Under the pieces are notes generated by a model. The model saw only the letters and a list, made by a program, of their open reading frames with translations, searched no databases and was not told where the DNA came from. Made by a program: the position numbers and the translations under genes. 64,000 nt of DNA from Owenia fusiformis (taxonomy: Eukaryota > Annelida > Polychaeta > Sabellida > Oweniidae): positions 34,337,425-34,401,424 of the forward strand of contig CAIIXF020000010.1 of NCBI GenBank assembly GCA_903813345.2. The letters are read 5' to 3'. Position 1 is the first letter of the stretch; each line of letters starts with the position of its first letter. Shown piece after piece: positions 39,587-51,200 of this stretch.

Positions 39587-40917
39587 GATACGACGTCAGA
39601 TACTGTACATCGCGGCATTTTACTGCATTTTACATGCGTACTTACTTTTAAAACCGCAATATCTCGACAGCAAAATCATATTTTTCTACAATTTTTCGTT
39701 TTCAGTTGAACACGTATGTCCATGAAATACTTTGCCTATCAGAATTCCAAATAACTGATTTGGGACTTTTTAAATGAGAATCACGCAAGCCGTATTATGC
39801 GACTTTCTATGCTAAAACCGGGTGTGGACTGTAATATTTTGAAGAAAAAATGATTTTAATTTTTTAAACGAAAAATGAAGATAACTTTTTCATTTCTTAA
39901 CGGATCTTTCTCAAATTTTCACAATATTTAAATTCACCATTTTGGAAAAGACAAACAGATTCTGTGTGATGACGTCATAATATAAAAATGCTAACTTAAC
40001 GCTTATATTTATGCAAAAAAAGTGTGGACAGGCAGAATTTCGTACCAACAAGATATATATTTTGATCAATTAAACATTAAATCGTTTGAAAGGTGAATTA
40101 TTCTTTTTTGATTCCTGAAAGGCATATCATATTCTATAATTTTATCAAAAAACTATATCATTTCGATTAAAATTCAGTCTGTAAGAAGTACAAATTGAAA
40201 GAAATATGAAGTGAAGCCATGTGAAAAATTCACAAAATTACGTTTCATTTTTTGAGTTCAAATATTTCTAATTAAGGGATAAACATTCAAAACTTTCCAA
40301 TGTTTCAGAATGTTCTTTTAAATATACCCCTTACTACATACAATTAATTTCATTTAATTTGAATCAGTATATATTGAGATAGACATAATTTTGTCACCGC
40401 AACCCCAAGTGAAGCCTTTACAAAATAAGACGTTACGCCGTTAGCGTATTATATGTTCTCCTTTATTATTCATTGCTTTAAATAAATAAAACTAAATATT
40501 CGAGTTAAAATAAATTACGAATAATGCATTTAACAATCCTTAATATCTTCCCGTCTGTGTATATCAGTTGAATATGTCAAGGGGCACTGTGAAAGAGTCT
40601 AGAAAGACGGTGCGACAACAGGGTGCAGGGCCGAAAAGCGCAACAAAGAAGAAAACGGGTAGGGTTTGAAATGTCTACTTTCTGGTGATTCTAATTCTGT
40701 ATATCGTGACACAACCTTTTTGAATATAGAATTGTATTGAAGCGCACATTAATCTGAACTAAACTTGAAGTTTTTAAGAAGATTCCACGAATATTAAAAC
40801 TTTTGCAATTACTTGGAGGAGCATTGCACATATTTATCGCGTAAATCTTTGCATTTTATCGGTAAAATGAACAATTACAATGTTACGCCGTGATGTACAG
40901 TATCTGACGTCGTATCA
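39587..40917. repeat. 29-base inverted repeat pair inside the foldback element
   Basis: GATACGACGTCAGATACTGT at 39587, continuing ACATCGCGG, is inverted at 40889-40917 with one mismatch. The 1.33 kb between is AT-rich. It could be a nested TIR element; no target duplication was found. Confidence 0.6.
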
Positions 40918-41182
40918 TAAGTCTATGTGCCGAGAATCTAGTAAGAATATATATATGATCGTGAACTTTCGGACCCATTATTGACCGGGCTAACCGATGT
41001 CAACGTCCTGATTCGCGAGGTTGCGACAAGATTCGTTACTAAGAAATTTAATTTTTTAATTTTCGGAGAACTGGGTTTCGGAGAACTGGGTTTCGGAAAA
41101 ATGGGTTTCGGACAACTGGGTTTCGGAGAACTGGGTTTCGGACAACTGGATTTCGGACAACTGGGTTGACCCCATCTCATCA

Positions 41183-42867
41183 TTTGAGACAACACTAACG
41201 GACATTTCATTTATATTGAAGTCATGCAATACATGTTGAAGAACAAATGTTTTTAACATTGAGTCAATCGGGGAATAACTCAGGTCTTTTTCAGCAAACA
41301 AATACAGAATTTGCAAATCTCGTTCATCTACTCAATTATAAAACAGTTTTTTCCTGACATCTTAGACTCTAGAAGATATACCAACTTAGACTCTGTAGGC
41401 TGTATTGATCTTAGATTATGGATGCTATACCCATTGTAGACTCTGGAGGATGTACCATCAAAAATTAGAGGCTAAATCCTCTGAAACTCTAGAGACTGTA
41501 CCATCTTAGACCCAATCATTTATAACAAATTGGTGTTATATGTGACAAAATGTCGATTCTTGACATCTTAGACTCTAGAAGATGTACGAACTTAGACTTT
41601 GTAAACTGTATGAATCTTAGATTATGGATGCTGTACCTATTGTAGACTATTGAGGATGTACCATTAAACACTTAAGGCTAAACCCTCTAAGCCTCTAGAG
41701 CCTGTACCATCTTAGACTCTTGGAGACTATACCCATCATAGACTCTGGAGAGGCTGTACTATCTTAGACTCTTAGAGGCTTTACCCATCATAGACACTGC
41801 ATCTGGAAAGTGTACCATCTTCTCTTGAAGGCTATTCCCAGAACTCATCAAAGGCTCTACCATCTTTGACTCTTGAAGGCTATACCCATTGTAGACTCTG
41901 GAGGCTATACCCTCTTAGACTCTTGGAGGCTATACCAACTCAGACTCTTATAGGCTGTACTATCTTAGAATCTTGGAGGCTGTCCTATCTTGGACTCTGA
42001 CTGTCATAGAAATCAGGTACTATTGTGGCTGTACTATATTTGGTTCTACAGGTTGAATCCATGTTATACTCTGATGTTACATCATATTAGTCTAGAGGCT
42101 GAATTCATATTATACTCTGGTGGCTGTACCATCTTAGACTCTGAAGACTATACCATCTTAGACTTTTGGAGGCTATGCCATCTCATTTGTAGGCTATACA
42201 ATCGTAAGACTCATGGAGTCTTTACCCATCTTAGACTCTGATTTGCATCCTTGACTTTCGAGGCTGAATCCATATTGATGCTACACCATTAGTCTCTGGA
42301 GGATGAATTCATATTATACTCTGGAGGTTGTACCATATTAGAAAGTAGACTGCGTTGACCACTAGGAAACTCAGGTTATATAAGGACCCTAAAATGAAAC
42401 TACCCGGGCTTGAGTGAAGGGCTGAATTTGAGCATAAATGAAGTCCTTTGAAGAAGGATGCACTAGAGCTGCTGAGAACACTTCTTATCAGATGTGTTGA
42501 CAGCTCTCCTGATAAAGAAAGTAACTGGTAATTTCTGGATTTGTTATAATTACTCTCTATCGTAGGTAGAAAGTGCCAACGGGAAATGACCAGTCATGGA
42601 AAACAAACCCCAACTATCCAAAATCATAATCTCATGTGGAAAGAAACGATGACCGTCTAATACCCCCCCCCACCACCATTCCAGTACCATTATCTCATCA
42701 TTTGAGACAACACTAACGGACATTTCATTTATATTGAAGTCATGCAATACATGTTGAAGAACAAATGTTTTTAACATTGAGTCAATCGGGGAATAACTCA
42801 GGCCTTTTTCAGCAAACAAATACAGAATTTGCAAATCTCGTTCATCTACTCAATTATAAAACAGTTT
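41183..42867. repeat. End of copy 1 and whole of copy 2 of the tandem segment
   Basis: 41183-41350 is the displaced right end of copy 1; copy 2 runs 41351-42867 (about 1.5 kb). It matches 34629-36486 plus 41183-41350 with only scattered single-base differences, and lacks both transposons of copy 1. Its right border is just next to the stop codon of the sulfotransferase gene, so the duplicated unit includes that gene's downstream sequence. Confidence 0.93.
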
Positions 42868-42868
42868 T

Positions 42869-44110
42869 TTAAGTTATGGTTTTGTTTGTCTTATTTTCCT
42901 GTTTTGGGTGAAGTATGTAATGACTGTACCAATTAGGTGGAAATAACATGCGGTGACATCTATAGTCACGTGACGACGAACTCTCGTCTGCAACTTTCCT
43001 TATATAGTCATCATTTAGTGTTTGACTTTCCTCTGTATACTTGCATTTCCTCTGAATAACTCTCAATTTATCATCAAATTGTTTTAAGTCATATCGAAAT
43101 GCATCTCCTTTAGATTTAATGTTTTCCCAAAGGGTGTGGTTAAAATGGTCGAACATACTGTAGTCGAGACTGCTAAGTTGCCGCAAATTCTTTACGGCCA
43201 GTGTCGTATTGGGAGTATGGTCCAAATAACTCGATTCATGGGCCCCAGATTTTCGTATGCTTTTCCTTATCGCCATTGATTCGTTCGCGATTTTATGAGA
43301 TACAAATAATAAATCATCTAATGACCAACAAAGTACGTCCTTCAGTAGCACAAGAGATTCCTTCATATGATCAGTAATCAAGATAAGATCAAACCTCTTT
43401 TCAATGTCTTCTACGAATTTTCGAATAATATCTTCATCTAGTGTTTTGTTTTCATCCCATCCAAACCACGCACTTTGAAAGTTTTTAACCTCGTCTCCCA
43501 GTTCCTCCATGTAATCCCATGGATTCTCCTCAAACTTTGCCAAAGTGGGTTTTGACAGAATATTTCCGAAGTTTCTATAATTGTAATAGGACTTGAGGTG
43601 ATTTAGTGGTTCACGTATAACGCCTATGTAAACGGTGTCTTTAGGCATAAGTCGTTCCATGAGTTTTTCATCGTATTTCGCATGATGTACAATGACATCA
43701 ATATCGTCACCAATATGTCTCTCCATATCCTCTTTGGTAATTAAAGACGTTCGAGGTTTAGGCAAAATGAATGTTAAGTCGTGAGTTTCGCCGTAACGTA
43801 GAAATACATTTGTTATCGTTGAGCCTCCACATTTTTTACCCTTGATAAATACAAAATGTTTGACTGGTTGGCATTTATCGGGCGATTCGGTATAAGGGCT
43901 CCGTTGGATATCAGGGCTCCATTTAGGATTGCTCCATCGGGTATCATGATTTACCCACTGTGTATACAAAATATGCTGTCTGTTGTCGACTTTCTTTTGC
44001 AAATACACAACTGTTTGCGTTAGTGTCAACTTCCACCAATAATGTATAACTGATACACACGTCATACTAACAGCCAGTCCATATATTAAAACCATCCCCT
44101 TGTGTTTCAT
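42869..44110 (-). CDS. Galactose 3-O-sulfotransferase family protein, intronless
   Basis: Golgi type II membrane enzyme that transfers sulfate from PAPS to the 3-OH of galactose on glycolipids or glycans (Gal3st/galactosylceramide sulfotransferase family). It has 413 residues, close to the family's usual ~400-430. Residues ~7-27 form the single signal-anchor. IKGKKCGGSTITN (89-101) fills the position of the 5'-phosphosulfate loop, where vertebrate enzymes have a HKTASST-like motif. VIREPLNHLKSYYNYRNF (164-181) is the 3'-phosphate-binding segment. N-glycosylation sequons include NES, NTT and NHT. Intact single-exon frame. Its stop codon nearly touches the border of a young tandem duplication, so the 3' UTR lies in duplicated DNA. 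Which of GAL3ST1-4 it matches cannot be said; invertebrates often have expanded sets. Confidence 0.92.
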   Translation of the reverse strand: MKHKGMVLIYGLAVSMTCVSVIHYWWKLTLTQTVVYLQKKVDNRQHILYTQWVNHDTRWSNPKWSPDIQRSPYTESPDKCQPVKHFVFIKGKKCGGSTITNVFLRYGETHDLTFILPKPRTSLITKEDMERHIGDDIDVIVHHAKYDEKLMERLMPKDTVYIGVIREPLNHLKSYYNYRNFGNILSKPTLAKFEENPWDYMEELGDEVKNFQSAWFGWDENKTLDEDIIRKFVEDIEKRFDLILITDHMKESLVLLKDVLCWSLDDLLFVSHKIANESMAIRKSIRKSGAHESSYLDHTPNTTLAVKNLRQLSSLDYSMFDHFNHTLWENIKSKGDAFRYDLKQFDDKLRVIQRKCKYTEESQTLNDDYIRKVADESSSSRDYRCHRMLFPPNWYSHYILHPKQENKTNKTIT

Positions 44111-45910
44111 TGTTTTATTTTAAAACTGTTAAATTTTGAGATAACGTCGCATGGATTGGTTTAGTCAGAATGATCGGTAAACAAAGGCTTATTGTACACC
44201 CCCGCCAAAAGTTTGGAAACTGTGCCCCCATTTGTTTAAGCCTGTTCGTGTTTAATTTGCAAACTTAGCTTATTTTAAATGATCTTAAAATCTTCAAACA
44301 ATAACAGATTTAGGACATGGTCTAATACTAATAGGCAGAAAAGTTCTGGAGGGCAGTGGTACTAATTGCAAGTACATTAATACCAAATAACTATGGGATC
44401 AGCTATTCAATTCTTCTGATCACACTGGTTAAATGATTTATTGTACCCACAGGATATTTGAACAAACATCAATTATTTCAAATGGATAAACACTACTTCA
44501 TTAACTAAATGAAATATAACAAGGCATATAAAAATGTAATAAAATGGCAAGCTTTAAAAAACGTTTGGTGATGAAAAAGTTCAGGCCTATTTATTGTTAA
44601 GATTGCAAAGAATATTTGCTAAAACAGAGTTCTAAGATAGGCCATACAAAAAAATTCTGAGAACTACAGATTATCTTGACAGGGTTTTCATTTGTAAGGG
44701 TTAAGGCCCCCATAAAATTTTTTAAACCACTTTGGCTTATATTGTAGTCTCATCCAATGTTATCAAAGTGTGCAGTGATATCAGAAACTTTTTTTTTAAT
44801 TTCAAAAATTGGTTTTTGAAGGACTTTTTGTTCGTGATATTTTTTAAATCTAACTTTTGGAGGTCACAAGTATCTTTTAATAAGCGATAATGCTTGCGTG
44901 ATTTTTGCCGAAAAATCAAGAAAATTGGTTCATAAATAAGCAAGAAATAAACTCATCCATGCATAAAAGTGATTCAGATAAAAATATATTTCAACATTTT
45001 AGTTCTCATGGAAACCAAGGTACAATTATAATATTTAAAACATAATATATTCTTTTTTATTCTGGTTAGACAATCAAGATTGGTTTATCTTTGAAGATTA
45101 GCATATTTAGAAAAGATTGACACGGAAATATTTTTAAATCTTTTCAAAAGGTTTTTGCCACCTGTGATGTCACGATGAGGTCACGTAGGTTGCAAAATAT
45201 TTTCGATTGCTAAAACATTGAAGTGGCACGTTTGATATGCCATTTTATCATTGAAATAGTGTGCTTTGTTCAAGCTTTGCGCATTGCTGTTAAAAAGATA
45301 ATATTTTTGCACTGTATAGTGGAATAGTTGATGATTAAAACAATATTCGAATATCTTCCCCACATTTTTTATTTAAAAAAAATCACTAAGTAAATGAATA
45401 AAAAAAACATATTTTCAAACTTTACACGGGGACTTTAATTTAAATGTTCATATTCATTGATTGTTATTTGTATGAGGTCTGCGCATAACAGGTTAAGGGA
45501 TAAGCTACACTTTTTAAAGACTGCAACTTGTGGATTGTAAGTGAATGTGTAATATTATGGCCTCCTGAAAAACTGACCTCCTCTTATTCTTTTCAAATGG
45601 CCTAAATACAACTATTTTCTTTACACCCTTCGACTCAATAGACAGGACGTTTACCAAGTGAAGAAATAATCCTTAGAGGACTATAATTCTACACGTTCAC
45701 TATGAAGCAAGTTACACAAACGTATTTTTGCCAGTATCTTTAAATAGTCGGAAATGCCGGGGTAGTTCTAAGTATATCTAGTTACTAATATTTACAACCG
45801 CTAGGTATTTAGAGGATTTGTCGCGATGACGTGAAATATGAAATCTGTACTGTTACCTTGACCTTATCTAGAGATAGTCTTGGAACGAGATAAACCTTGA
45901 CCCACCTTAT

Positions 45911-46042
45911 GCCTGGGTCACATTTACTCCGATCCATCGGCCGGCACCCGGCCGATTGAGGGTTTTGTTCTAATTTGCATTAGAACAAAATACTCAATCT
46001 GTCGGGCGCCGTAGTGAAAATCGTAGCAAACGTGACCAAGGC
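45911..46042. repeat. Hairpin MITE (132 bases)
   Basis: Folds from GCCTGGGTCACATTTACTCC to its inverse (GCAAACGTGACCAAGGC). Inner stems include CGGCCGATTGAG and TTTTGTTCTAAT..ATTAGAACAAAA. Non-coding. Confidence 0.75.
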
Positions 46043-46106
46043 ACGAAGGCTTATTTCACGTCAGTGGTTATATTAACTGATGTATTACATTATTTACATA
46101 CCTATA

Positions 46107-46301
46107 CAGGCCCATAGCCAGAATTTGCCAAGGGGGGTTCAGTTTTCCAAAAAATCCAGGGGGGGTTCACATTTGACAATTTTGGCCCAAATATGGCTAA
46201 AATTACTTGAGAAGTGCTCAAAATGGTGAAAAACTCCATGATTTTGAAAGAATTTTTGGCCGGGGAGGGGGTCTGCAACCCTCCCCCTGGCTACGGGCCT
46301 G
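46107..46301. mobile_element. MITE with CAGGCCCATAGCCAG ends
   Basis: Inverted ends CAGGCCCATAGCCAG and CAGGCCCGTAGCCAG, with imperfect 5-base flanks CTATA and CTATG. It has AGGGGGGTTCA runs, as in related elements elsewhere in the window (55686). Confidence 0.7.
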
Positions 46302-46477
46302 CTATGCTCCATGGGTACCTTGTATCAATATGACATTCAATACCCGTTCAGTGTCAGTGTTTCTTGTTTAGAACGGGAAATTTGAAATTTCACGTTGGTG
46401 TTAACGGGAATCATAATACTCATGTGTATTGAATACTATGCTTGCAATGTTGCTTTCGATGCACAGTCAACAGAGTT

Positions 46478-47008
46478 CACTGGTGATCCACTCGATTACG
46501 CTGGTTACCGAAACGGTTCGTTTTGGTAACAAAATGTCGGAACGTCGAAGGTACGATTTTTCTTTTTTCCTTATTTCACGCGTTGTAGGCAGAATCCCCA
46601 CGACGTTTTTTCTCACAAACGTTTATCAGTATCATATGTTTTAGAAAATGTTCCTGTTTGCGAAAAAATAGCTCAGAAGACAACAGAATCGTCGATTTAA
46701 TTCCTCACTCAAGTTACATAAACGGTTTTGGTTAAAAGTGCAGATCTTAACTGTTTTTCCAAAAACCGTTTATGTAACTTAAGTGAAGAATTAAATCGAC
46801 GATTCTGTTGTCTTCTGAACTATTTGTTCGCACATATGTTCATTTTCTTAAACATATAATACTCATACACGTTTGTGTTAAAAAATGTCGTGGGAATTCT
46901 GCCTACAACGTGTGAAATAAAGAGAAAAATCGTACCTTCGACGTTCCGACATTTTGTTACCAAAACGAACCGTTTCGGTAACCAGCGAAATCGAGTGGAT
47001 CACCAGTG
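46478..47008. mobile_element. Foldback MITE, arms about 260 bases
   Basis: Almost the whole element is one hairpin: CACTGGTGATCCACTCGATT is inverted at the far end. Arms pass through CGAAACGGTTCGTTTTGGTA and GACAACAGAATCGTCGATTT, with a loop of only ~20 bases at 46735-46755. Flanked by the 6-base duplication AGAGTT (46472-46477 and 47009-47014). Non-coding; mirrored open frames in the arms are by-products. Confidence 0.92.
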
Positions 47009-47565
47009 AGAGTTCTTTCGATCTTAAGAAGATGTTGTGTGGCATGCCTGTTTTAGTGTGTTTTAGCTCAAATGATTTTCCAAACGACCTCATTTGAAAT
47101 ATGTATTATTAAACCAGCTACAGAACTATCAATGGTATCTTACTTATATGCTACATTCAGCTCTACTTCAGAAGTATATTTCTAGAGTGTAGGGATACTT
47201 GAATTGGTTGGTTCTCTGGAGTGTTCGCATTTTTTATATTCAATTTATTTTATTGCAAATTATCAGTTCAAAATACAAATACAAGTAATGGCTGTACTCT
47301 ACAGTATCATTAGCCACGTTTAATGCAAAGGATTGGTTTCGATATGGCGAACTGAATTCAACATTGTTTTTCTCTTAAAGTAATTATTGATAACATTCTG
47401 TCCTTTATGTAATGATCACTGATTGACAACAATCTAATGCAAAAATTATTTAAATATATTTTTATTACTGTTTTTGTTAACATTTCTTGATCTTCAGTGC
47501 AATCGTTTTTTTGTTCCTTTCTACCAATTCTTGTAAATGAAATAAAATATTTTTTCGAACCTTGT

Positions 47566-47811
47566 TGGGACAAAATAGCATAAACAACATTTTCTTAGAC
47601 CTCTCAATATTGTAGTTTTAAAAAGGAAAATTTGGTTGATTTAAAAAAATTATTCAAAAATTAAAACAAACCCCCCCCCCAAAAAATAGATAAAAATCAA
47701 AGTAAACCTTTTATTTCATTAACAAGATACTTTTTTAAATCACCAAACTTTCCCTTGTACAATTACAATATTGAGAGACTTAAACACGTTGTGTATGTCG
47801 TTTTGTTCCAA
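47566..47811. mobile_element. MITE with poly-C centre
   Basis: Inverted arms share GGGACAAAA/TTTTGTTCC ends, CTCTCAATATTGTA and TTTAAAAAAGTATC-like stretches. A C10 run lies at 47671-47680 between the arms. Non-coding. Confidence 0.65.
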
Positions 47812-48299
47812 TGAGGCTCGGATAGATGTTTCATTTCATTCCGAACATATGATACCACGAACAAAAGAAGTCTCTGATATGTTTTCTAAAACAATATGGA
47901 GAAAGTATATATATATATTTTCAAATTAAACTATTACCATTCAAAAGATGGCCACTGGATTGACGATGTGTCAGAATTGACTGGTTTAAGAGAAACATGT
48001 GTTCAATTCAGTTCACCATATCGATATCAATCCTTTAAGGTGCATGTATTTAATTTGGTCACAGGTTTTAAAATGATCTATCCATGCGAATTTCCTCAAA
48101 CAGACATTCTATACCCAGACTGGACTGGAATACAAAAAGCTTCAAGTGGAGACGTGACGGGTGCATCATTCAGTTCAGTTTCTATTACCAGAAAATCTCC
48201 AACGCATTTTGAAACACAAACATAACATTTAGATAGGAGTGCACATTTAGAATTTTCATTTCTTGAGGTATCTCAAAATGATGATCATATCAAGTTAAT

Positions 48300-51200
48300 C
48301 TACTGCGGTCCGGTTAATCTTTCAAATGGCAACTCTTCTCTCTCGTCACCGCTTTTCTGGTAACAGCCGTATTCCTTTGCATACTCTTCCAAACTCCCAC
48401 CTTCTCTGGTCTGGCTAACAGGGCAGTTTGCCATCATTTGTTCCATTGCAGCACATATGGCTTCCTTTATTGCTGCCCGACTCACTAAGTTTGAGGCTAA
48501 AAAGTTAACATAAATATGTATAAATCGATTGCAACATGACACAGAATAAGGGCAGTTTGAAGCCATTCTTCTTCTGGTCCAGTGGCGCCCCCTCCCCCCT
48601 TGTGGGCCCATACATTTTTAAGGGCCCCAAATATTGTTTAGCCCAGAAATTTTGTAGGGCCTCAAAAATGGGCCTTTTTGGCATAATTTGGCCTTTTTAG
48701 GCCAAATTTACAAAAATGGGCCTTACAAAAAATTTTCCGCGCTACTGACACAAAATTCCCCCCTCTTGTTAACTTCTGGATCCGCCACTGTGGTCCATGT
48801 AGTTTGTCTTAAAGAATTGAATTCTATCAAATCGACATAGTCATCTCAATGTTCTCCATCGGATTTCCAATTAAAATATTTGATAGTCACGACAAATGTT
48901 TTTAAAAATATGTACATAGTATGCCTCTCACCTATGGCATCCATATAGCATTCTCGCAGTGCATACCCCATCACTTTAGCAGAACAGTTCTTTCTCATAG
49001 CCCTATTTTTAGCCAAGTATTTTTTGCATAAAGCAGTTGGGTTTGGTGTAACCTTCCTGCCACCCGAGCTTTCGGGAATCTCATCAGGATTCAGTTCCTC
49101 ACAACTAAAATTTAATTTTTTTTAGTAATATCACATTAAATGAAATGAAATCATAGTCCAGAGGTCAAAGTCCAGAAGTCATAGTCCAGAGGTCATAGTC
49201 CAGAAGTCCAGAGGTCATAGTCCAGAAGTCATAGTCCAGAAGTCAAAGTTCAGAACTCATAGTCCAGAGGTCATAGTCCAGAAGTCAAAGTCCAGAGGTC
49301 ATAGTCCAGAAGTCATAGTCCAGAGGTCAAAGTTCAGAAGTCATCGTCCAGAGGTCATAGTCCAGAAGTCTTAGTACAGAGGTCAAACTCCAGAAGTCGT
49401 AGTCCAGAGGTCATAGTCCAGAAGTCAAAATCCAGAAGTCCAGAGGTCATAGTCCAGAAGTCATAGTCCAGAAGTCTTAGTACAGAAGTCAAAGTCCAGA
49501 AGTCATAGTCCAGAGGTTATAGTCAAGAAGTCAAAGTCCAGAAGTCCAGAGGTCATAGTCCAGAAGTCATAGTCCAGATGTCTAAGTTCAGAAGTCATCG
49601 TCCAGAGGTCATAGTCCAGAAGTCTTAGTACAGAGGTCAAACTCCAGATGTCATAGTCCAGAGGTCATAGTCCAGAAGTCAAAGTCCAAAAGTCCAGAGG
49701 TCATAGTCCAGAAGTCATAGTCCAGAGGTCAAAGTTCAGAAGTCAAAGTCCAGAAGTCCAGAGGTCATAGTCCAGAGGTCAAAGTCCAGAAGTCATAGTC
49801 CAGAGGTCATAGTTCAGAAGTCAAAGTCCAGAGGTCATAGTCCAGAGGTCAAAGTTCAGAAGTCATCGTTCAGAGGTTATAGTCCAGAAGTCATAGTCCA
49901 GAGGTCAAAGCTCAGAAGTCAAAGTCCAGAGGTCATAGTCCAGAAGTCATATTCCAGAAGCCATAGTCCAGAGGTCAAAGTTCAGAAGTCATCGTCCAGA
50001 GGTCATAGTCCAGAAGTCATAGTCCAGAAATAAATTTATAAATGTGAAATCTTACTCAGGCTGGCCAGGGTTGTAGACTTTCCAACTGTTGCCAATAAGT
50101 GTATCTTTAACACTCCAAATCGAACCATCGGGATAGCCGCTTACATCTATACCATCACGGGTCACTAAATCATCCTCTGGATTACCATTGAAGTTTCCAC
50201 AAATTCCACAAACTTTTGATTTGTATTTCTTTGACAATTTAACCTGTTGTGTAATGTAAGAGTTTAAGATTGTGATACTTTGAAATGAAAAAATGTGTAA
50301 AATAAAATGCATGATTTACCCTAGAAGCCCAGTTAATAGGTTAAGTTCTCTGAAACTTTTCATAGGCATTAGGTAGGATCTTAAATTCTCAAATCAGTAG
50401 CTGCAACTACAGATATTACATATGTATTCGAAAGAAATCGGCAGAAATTGTACATAGGGTACTTAATTTATTATGATGTAATCATCAGCTCCAATAGACA
50501 AAATCGGAAATGCTTGCACTAATTTTACCATACGGATTGTCTTTAGAATAACATTACGCAATCTTACATCATTATATAGTAGTTTAAGTTATGACAACAT
50601 AGTAAATACTTGAATGAAAAAAGTTTGAACATCCAGCTTTAAAACTAATATTACATATATTACAAATGGGGGCCCTTTTGACCCCCCCAGGCCTTCTTGT
50701 GACTTTTTTACCTTAGGGCTTCTAGGGTAAATCAATCAATCAATTCAACCTGATCAATTCTAGCAAATATTAGAATGTAGTAACTGTACATATTTTAATT
50801 TACCTTTGCTTTTTTACAAAAAAAACGTGACACGAACATTTACAATTCAAATCTAAAATGAATGGAAAACAGTATAGTACCTACCCTTACATAGGTTGGA
50901 CTGTTGTAAATAATCATGAATTTAGTTTCAAATTGAATACCATTTGTGCCCCAGTTAGAAAGCCGAAACTCAGTTCCATTTTCACAGCCCCAAACTCGTG
51001 GTAGACTTAATACGCCACTCGAGTAAGTAGTAAAGGGGTTTGGTACATAGTTTGCATGCTGAAAATTAATACACCACTTGAGTAAATAGTAAATGGGTTT
51101 GGTACATAGTTTGCATGCTGAAAATGTAAGGTAGAATCAGAGAAAGCAAGCAATATTTCCAAAATTGTTCCAATTTTAGATTACAAATAATATCACTCGG

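Larger units (their letters stand above)
36487..41173. mobile_element. Foldback (FB)-type transposon with minisatellite arms
   Basis: Flanked by a 9-base target duplication ATCTCATCA (36478-36486 and 41174-41182). The paralogous copy has a single ATCTCATCA (42692-42700) and no insert. Ends GGGTGCACCCCAGTTGTCCG and, inverted, GGGGTCAACCCAGTTGTCCG. The left arm is 11 copies of the 15-mer CCCAGTTGTCCGAAA (36496-36660); the right arm is 7 inverted copies (41063-41167). Inner copies in both arms carry TTCTCC or TTTTCC in place of TTGTCC. Arms of short tandem repeats and a 9-base duplication are hallmarks of Drosophila FB elements, placed with Mutator-like transposons. The 4.4 kb core has no recognisable transposase, so it is probably non-autonomous. 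Confidence 0.88.
44111..48299. other. Intergenic region, no gene seen
   Basis: AT-rich sequence between the sulfotransferase start and the end of the VWD gene. Apart from the four inverted-repeat elements annotated separately (45911, 46107, 46478, 47566) I see no gene, RNA or promoter motif. Confidence 0.6.

Noticed and set aside
46429-47093. Two open frames sharing SLVIHSITLVTETVRFGNKM
   Set aside because: The peptides match only because the two arms of the foldback MITE are inverted copies.
49140-50035. CRISPR-like array
   Set aside because: Direct 14-base repeats without unique spacers, in an animal intron; it is a minisatellite.
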